Assembly: GCA_014529385.2 (NCBI GenBank)
Contig: CM043946.1
Span: forward strand, 16,511,077-16,575,076
Origin: Adiantum capillus-veneris
Lineage: Eukaryota > Streptophyta > Polypodiopsida > Polypodiales > Pteridaceae
DNA: 64,000 nucleotides
Direction of reading: 5' to 3'
In this document: positions 59,601 through 64,000 of the stretch, one piece after another
Layout: every line of letters starts with the position of its first letter
How positions within the stretch are numbered: position 1 is the stretch's first letter
Translations under genes and position numbers: made by a program
The notes under the pieces: model-generated
What the model saw: only the letters and a program-made list of their open reading frames with translations
Told to the model about the DNA's origin: nothing
The model's database searches: none

Positions 59601-59852
59601 GTCATCAACTTGAATATTATGGTTCATGGATTCCCTTGCCCGCGTACTTTCATATGTATAGCGGATGAACACATGAATGAGAACCTAATATTAGGTGTTA
59701 CATGGATGAGAACCTACAGAGAAATTTAGGATTGGGATGCCAGAATTCTAGAGCTCACACTCAAAGGAGGACAACTAAAAGTACCATTTGCCTATAGTAA
59801 AGAGGAATGGAAGGAAGCTCTCGGTGTTTTCCACTCAAACAAGTAGAGTCAT
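59359..59852. repeat. 247-bp tandem duplication of the protease C-half
   Basis: CAACTTGAATATTATGGTTC at 59359 recurs at 59606, and the copies are almost identical to their ends (GTAGAGTCATCAAC). One difference restores ILGVTWMRTY in copy 2, where copy 1 has ILCVTW. Confidence 0.92.
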
Positions 59853-60420
59853 CAACCACACTTACAACTACAGCTCCAATAAAAGCTTCTATTACTCCAC
59901 CAATGCAGGGAGCCAAGCAAGTTTGGATACCCAAAAGTCAATTGGTCAACCAATCTCAATAAATCTGGGTGCCTAAAAGATTGCTATGCACCGCCAACAA
60001 CCCTAAGAGAAAACAATTGTATCTGTCTTTTCAACAAGAACCACCGCTACTAAAGATGAATGGATATGGCAACCAAAAAAGAAATGTGTAGCTCAAAATA
60101 GAAGAGTGATTGCTCAAAGCAGATAAGTCAAACTAAGGGTACCAAAGACCCCACCAAAACTCAAACCAACCTCCATCAGGTACAAGTGGATACCTAAAGT
60201 CAAACCACAACCATGATTGGACCCACCGGGTCCAGTTAGAACACAACAGATAGTACATATCGCACCATAAAAGAATGTGCTCAAGTGCTACAAAGTTCTC
60301 TTCAAGAGAGTTCAACCACAACATACCTCGCGAGCGAAAATCCTTGAGTACAATACTCAAGACCCACCTCTTGCACATCATAGCATGTTTAATTGCATTG
60401 ACATAATAGCATTATAAGGC
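59853..60420 (+). pseudogene. G2 basic tail with W(V/I)PK repeats
   Basis: In a frame with several stops: QVWIPKSQLV, QIWVPKRLLC (or, in a neighbouring frame, EWIWQPKKK), KLRVPKTPP, RYKWIPKVKPQP, and near 60350 a counterpart of the G1 end, TQDPPLAHHSMFNCIDI. This mirrors 48699-49319 in G1. Confidence 0.65.
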
Positions 60421-61532
60421 CAATCAACGCTCTGCATAGACACGACTTTGTAACCTACGCACTGCACAACCATAATGCTCAATTATTCTGGTAGATTGAA
60501 GCAAGGAGGGGGGAGACAATCTGAAAATGGACAAAGCTTATCTATCTGGAAAAGATACGTCCACTTTTTTGAAGTAAATGTGTATTAACGTACGATCTTT
60601 CTTGAATAAATTAGCCGATTGCCATGTAGCACAATAATTGGGGAATACAATGAGTTAATCCGTCGATATGTGTATATATTGTACGTAACTGCCCAAAGCC
60701 TATATAATGCAATTTTTACTTATATTGTGTGTTTTCTGGCCAAAATCATTATAAAAATGGAGTAGCTCACAAAAATATGGCCAAATAATAAATTTAGGAG
60801 TGTTTTAGTTTTTTTGCATATAGGATGTAATATTTTGAGCAGTTAGGTTAATTTTCCTTTAATTTTTCTAATAAAATCTAATAAAAGCCAAGAAAATAAA
60901 ATAATAATGAGCAAGAATGTCAAAATTGGATTTCGATTTCAAATGTCAAATCTCAAAGCTCAATGGAACGACCATTTTTTTTTTTGAAGAAAATCTTATT
61001 AAAAGACTTGGCGGCCACTACAACTCACTAGTCATCTGGAGCAGAATGCGACAAAAAGGTCCATGGATGTCAATTTTTAGATATTTTTTATCTGGGAGTA
61101 CATTGAAAGGCCTATAAGACTCACTGATGGATAGGGGGTGTCGAAAAAGTCCAGGTATGTATAGTCCCTTGGGCCAAATTTCCTCTCATTTACATTCTAG
61201 ACTTTAGAGAGAGAGCTCCAAGTTGTGGATGTTGGCGACCTTCCATGCTCTCCTACGCCCTATTTGCCAACTCTTACTCACTTCACCCATGAGGGCTATG
61301 TTCCTAACTATGTCTAGAAGCATTTTGGGTATCACATTGGCAACCACATGAGCAGTAGGAGGCAGATAGGCAGATATACACAAACCAATCTTGGAGCTTT
61401 CGGGATTGGAACCGCTAACACCGGCCACATGAGACCTGCATATTGCACCAAAAGTGAACCAGAGGCTCTTTACTAGTAGGTCAACACAATGCTAGGTTCA
61501 AAGATGCAAAAAGTCCCAAAAAAATGACCTAG

Positions 61533-61554
61533 TATCTTCGACACGCCGAAGATA
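61533..61554. repeat. Palindrome TATCTTCG / CGAAGATA
   Basis: Eight-base perfect arms around ACACGC, centre 61543.5. It shares TATCTT/AAGATA ends with the palindromes at 62244 and 62540. Confidence 0.8.
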
Positions 61555-61679
61555 GACGACCTAGATGGGGATCAAATTTTAAGATCTATTGGGACTATCA
61601 TGTTAGGGATTTCTGGAGAGTCAAGGGTGCAATGAAGGCCCAATCATCTCACTGAACAACAAGATGACCATATCCTTAC

Positions 61680-61698
61680 TGCAAAGTGACACTTTGCA
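61680..61698. repeat. Palindrome TGCAAAGTG / CACTTTGCA
   Basis: Nine-base perfect arms around a single A, centre 61689. Confidence 0.85.
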
Positions 61699-61961
61699 CC
61701 ACAATGCAAAATATTGATCCCTTTAACCTCAAACTCAAAGGGGGCACTCTATACCCTACAATGGAACCTTACCAACCTTCAGTGGGGAGACAACTAGTGA
61801 CTAAAGACTCCAAGTCAAGCTTGGCTCAAAAGGATATTGTCAACCAAATTGGGGACACCAACAATTTTAAGAAACACAACCAAGGGTTGCACCCTACATA
61901 ATTAACCTAGTAGAAGCTATATGGGGCAAGATTAGCGCTTAAATTGCACTAATTTGTAAAA

Positions 61962-61986
61962 ATTATTTTAGGCGCGCTGAGATAAT
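61962..61986. repeat. Imperfect palindrome ATTATTTTAG / CTGAGATAAT
   Basis: Ten-base arms with two mismatches around GCGCG, centre 61974. Confidence 0.65.
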
Positions 61987-62243
61987 CTGCTAGGATGGAA
62001 GCACATTTTCACATACATTCACATTGGCATGATTCCCAGAGCCCACATCACACTGGTACACTCAGTTCATGCACAACTACTCTCAAAAGAATTTTACCGC
62101 ACCAAATAGACTCAAGTACCCCAAAACCCCAAAACTGACTTTTAGTCTATCAATTTAGAACCCAACTTTGTGTGACATCAACGATCTACCCACCACAACC
62201 AATCAGGGTGCTAGAAGCACAAAACCTGCCAAATTAGTCAAAT

Positions 62244-62267
62244 CTATCTTAGGTGCACCTAAGATAG
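62244..62267. repeat. Perfect 24-nt palindrome
   Basis: Arms CTATCTTAGGTG and CACCTAAGATAG are exact reverse complements. Confidence 0.92.
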
Positions 62268-62539
62268 AAATGCTAGAGGGAAGGCCCGACTTGTAGTTTG
62301 ATGACACAGATATGTTTACAATGGTCAAATAAAGCACCCTGACAAGTTTCATCAAGTTTGGAATAGTAAAACCCTATCAATCACCAAAAGCTTTGAAAGC
62401 GATAAAGTGGACACAAATTTGTGCACAAGTCTCACCAGACATGTCTAAAAGCTATTCAACTCCATGCATATCACCAAAAACCCATACACTTCCTAATCAT
62501 TCACTTTGGCACAAAATTGTATGCACCTGCACCCATCTG

Positions 62540-62561
62540 TATCTTAGGTGTACCTAAGATA
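62540..62561. repeat. 22-nt palindrome, variant of the one at 62244
   Basis: Arms TATCTTAGGT and ACCTAAGATA are perfect; only the central GT breaks symmetry. Confidence 0.9.
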
Positions 62562-62689
62562 AATTTTACGAAGTTTGTGCTTTTAAGTGCCCATTTCTGT
62601 CTTATTGGTTTCTCTACTTGATTAGGACTTGCTAACTTGCTCTGACCAATAAATTGGATGCTGCCCTGCTAGGTTCACTCTCATCTACC

Positions 62690-63540
62690 TTGGGAGCTCC
62701 AAAGAAGAAAAGCATGAAGGAGAAATTTGTTGGGCTTTCACCTTACCAGTTAGAAGAAGAGTCCCCTCAAGGAAGCACATGTCACATGGTTGTCAAAAGA
62801 ACAGCTTGAAAGTCAACATGTCACTATATACCATGGCTCGTTCGAAAGCGCACACGGGTCTAAAGTGGAAGTTCAGGTGTTACCAAAAGAAGCTCAAGAT
62901 CTGGTCAAAGAAGAGGCAATCAGGCCACTTCATGAAACAATTGGCCTTAAAGACTACCTTGAAATGGAGCCTTGTGGTGTAGACTACAAGAGGGCTTATG
63001 AGCTCCTACACAACATTACAAAAGAAGGAAGGGCAACCATCTCGGATTTGAATGACTCTTTAATAGAGGTGCATATCATAGAAGACCACCCTAAGGCTGC
63101 AAAGAGGAGGAAAACCTGTGAGAGGCAGAGGGTTGCCCACAACCGGCATTTTCACCAGTCGGCCGACCTCCTTCTTAAATCTAAAAGAAAGAGGGATAGG
63201 CTGGGCTCTTCGGCTCTATCATTAGCACTTTCATTTCACTGCTAAAAGGCCTCTCAGATACACAGTTCCAAATCATGTCGTGGTGTCGACATTCACACAG
63301 GCCTCAAAGAGAGAAGGCATGAGAGAAGTAGACCACACCCCCTATATTCACACCATTCTCACTCATGTAAAAAAGCCAGAGAACATCACCTTTTTGGGAG
63401 CTCCAGAAGTGCTAACAAGAATTACTTAACATGCTATCGGCCAGGCAAAACATCTACCGCCTTCCCCAGAGCAAAATCTATGGCTACTCCACAGGAATGA
63501 AGAAGAAGAAGTGTAGATGAGAGGTCCACCAGTGAGGAGC
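62690..63540 (+). pseudogene. G2 ORF3: counterpart of the G1 3' ORF
   Basis: Begins with GAPKKKSMKEKFVGLSPY (basic, possibly nuclear-targeting). It shifts near 62790 to a frame with HGSKVEVQVLPKEAQDLV, EPCGVDYKRAYELL, TISDLNDSLIEVHI, then shifts after 63245 to AKRPLRYTVPNHVVVSTFTQ and ITFLGAPEVLTRIT (stop) HAIGQAKHLPPSPEQN. All these blocks occur in the same order in G1. It is shorter than G1 ORF3: the coiled coil and C-terminal domain are missing, and the frame closes near 63514, about 150 bp before the LTR. Confidence 0.75.
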
Positions 63541-63654
63541 AGACTAGTCAATGTCCTTATCCAAGAGACAACTTCTGCAACAAAAGTGGTGGACAACAGC
63601 AAGGAAGCCGGACCACTACTTGGCACCCTAAGTAGCTATGTGTTGCAGATGACA

Positions 63655-63672
63655 CAGGAAAGGAGGGGGGAA
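63655..63672 (+). promoter_or_regulatory. G2 polypurine tract
   Basis: CAGGAAAGGAGGGGGGAA directly precedes the TG of the LTR, as in G1. Confidence 0.85.
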
Positions 63673-64000
63673 TGTTAACTGCTCAACTACTAAGAGCTGA
63701 AGAAAGAGCATCAAAAGGGGTGCCACTCATTTTTCAAAAGCCAATCGAATGTATTAAATTCCTTTCTATCATTGAAAAATCCCGCAAAGTCCAAAACCGT
63801 TGTAATATTATTGACTACCAATGAGTCCAAAGCGGTTGAGGGCCTTCAAGTAAGTAATCATATGGAGTTTCTAAGCTTTGTATTGAGCCCAAATAGCTAG
63901 AAATCCATTCTTTGAACCTTGTCTAGGTACGCCAACTTTTGTAATTAAAAACCTAAGTTTTTGGATAATAAAAGTAAGCGTTTGCTGCAGTGCAGAAGCT
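63673..64000 (+). repeat. G2 3' LTR (start; cut by window end)
   Basis: Begins TGTTAACTGCTCAAC. Although diverged from the G1 LTR it keeps a late TTTTTGGATAATAAAAGTAAGC, comparable to TTTTGGATAATGAAATAGAC in G1. Confidence 0.75.

Larger units (their letters stand above)
60500..62690 (+). other. G2 spacer with regularly placed palindromes
   Basis: No supported gene; short frames only. It contains five hairpin-like sequences, listed separately. Centres at 61689, 61974, 62255 and 62550 are 285, 282 and 295 bp apart, the same spacing as in the G1 leader. About 152 bp after the 62255 palindrome is GTGGACACAAATTTG, the counterpart of TGTGGACACAAAATTG in G1, which lies about 150 bp after the 36034 palindrome. 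Confidence 0.7.
59115..64000 (+). mobile_element. G2: 3' part of a gypsy element related to G1
   Basis: Contains, in G1 order, the post-integrase protease, the W(V/I)PK tail, a palindrome-bearing spacer, ORF3, a polypurine tract and the start of the 3' LTR, which runs off the window. Everything upstream (gag, RT, integrase) is missing; the sequence changes at about 59115 into the opposite-strand gypsy fragment. Protein similarity to G1 is clear but DNA similarity is low, so the two are separate families of one lineage. Confidence 0.8.

Overview
This is about 64 kb of repeat-rich nuclear DNA from a large-genome land plant. The evidence is plant-type LTR retrotransposons primed by initiator-Met or Asp tRNA, a plant LINE with a zf-RVT tail, a PPR-repeat fragment, a trihelix (Myb/SANT-like) gene remnant and very frequent GA/TC, GT/CA microsatellites. 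A homosporous fern or another seed-free vascular plant is my best guess, but this is inference. I find no intact host gene and no complete RNA gene. Almost every recognisable coding stretch belongs to a transposable element and carries stops or frameshifts.

Left part (1-20 kb): low-complexity and tandemly duplicated DNA around a broken trihelix gene (about 0.7-2.3 kb, minus strand), a PPR fragment next to a Ty3/gypsy integrase tail with chromodomain (3.7-4.3 kb), the N-terminal DNA-binding part of a pogo-like transposase (11.7-12.3 kb) and the 3' part of a LINE (12.95-14.2 kb).

Middle (20-34 kb): an LTR-like repeat at 19993 recurs at 32622. A second element has a candidate LTR, primer site and gypsy gag (about 22-24.2 kb). 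A reading frame of unknown function lies just upstream of the 32.6 kb LTR. It is split by a structurally complete Ty1/copia element, here called copia-1 (26915-32090, 5-bp target duplication AGGAC). If copia-1 is removed the host frame rejoins.

Core (33.8-54.8 kb): a three-level nest. A pogo-like DDE transposase gene is cut in two by a 20-kb Ty3/gypsy element, here G1 (34161-54343; 0.9-1.0 kb LTRs, Asp-tRNA primer site). G1 is itself interrupted by a rearranged copia element, here copia-2 (39734-44600, target duplication TATCT/TATCC). G1 runs LTR, leader with ~285-bp tandem repeats, gag, PR-like region, RT, RNase H, integrase with two zinc-binding modules, a second aspartic protease, W(V/I)PK repeats, a spacer with a palindrome, a separate 3' ORF and LTR. 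Copia-2 contains what looks like a linearised autointegration circle.

Right part (55-64 kb): a small non-autonomous LTR element with TC microsatellites inside its LTRs (55179-57100), a minus-strand fragment of a different gypsy lineage (57.6-59.1 kb), and the 3' half of G2, a relative of G1 (59115 to past the window end). G2 repeats the G1 layout: post-integrase protease, W(V/I)PK repeats, palindrome-bearing spacer, 3' ORF, polypurine tract, LTR. The shared and apparently unusual G1/G2 architecture, and the regularly spaced palindromes in their non-coding parts, are the best candidates here for something not yet described.
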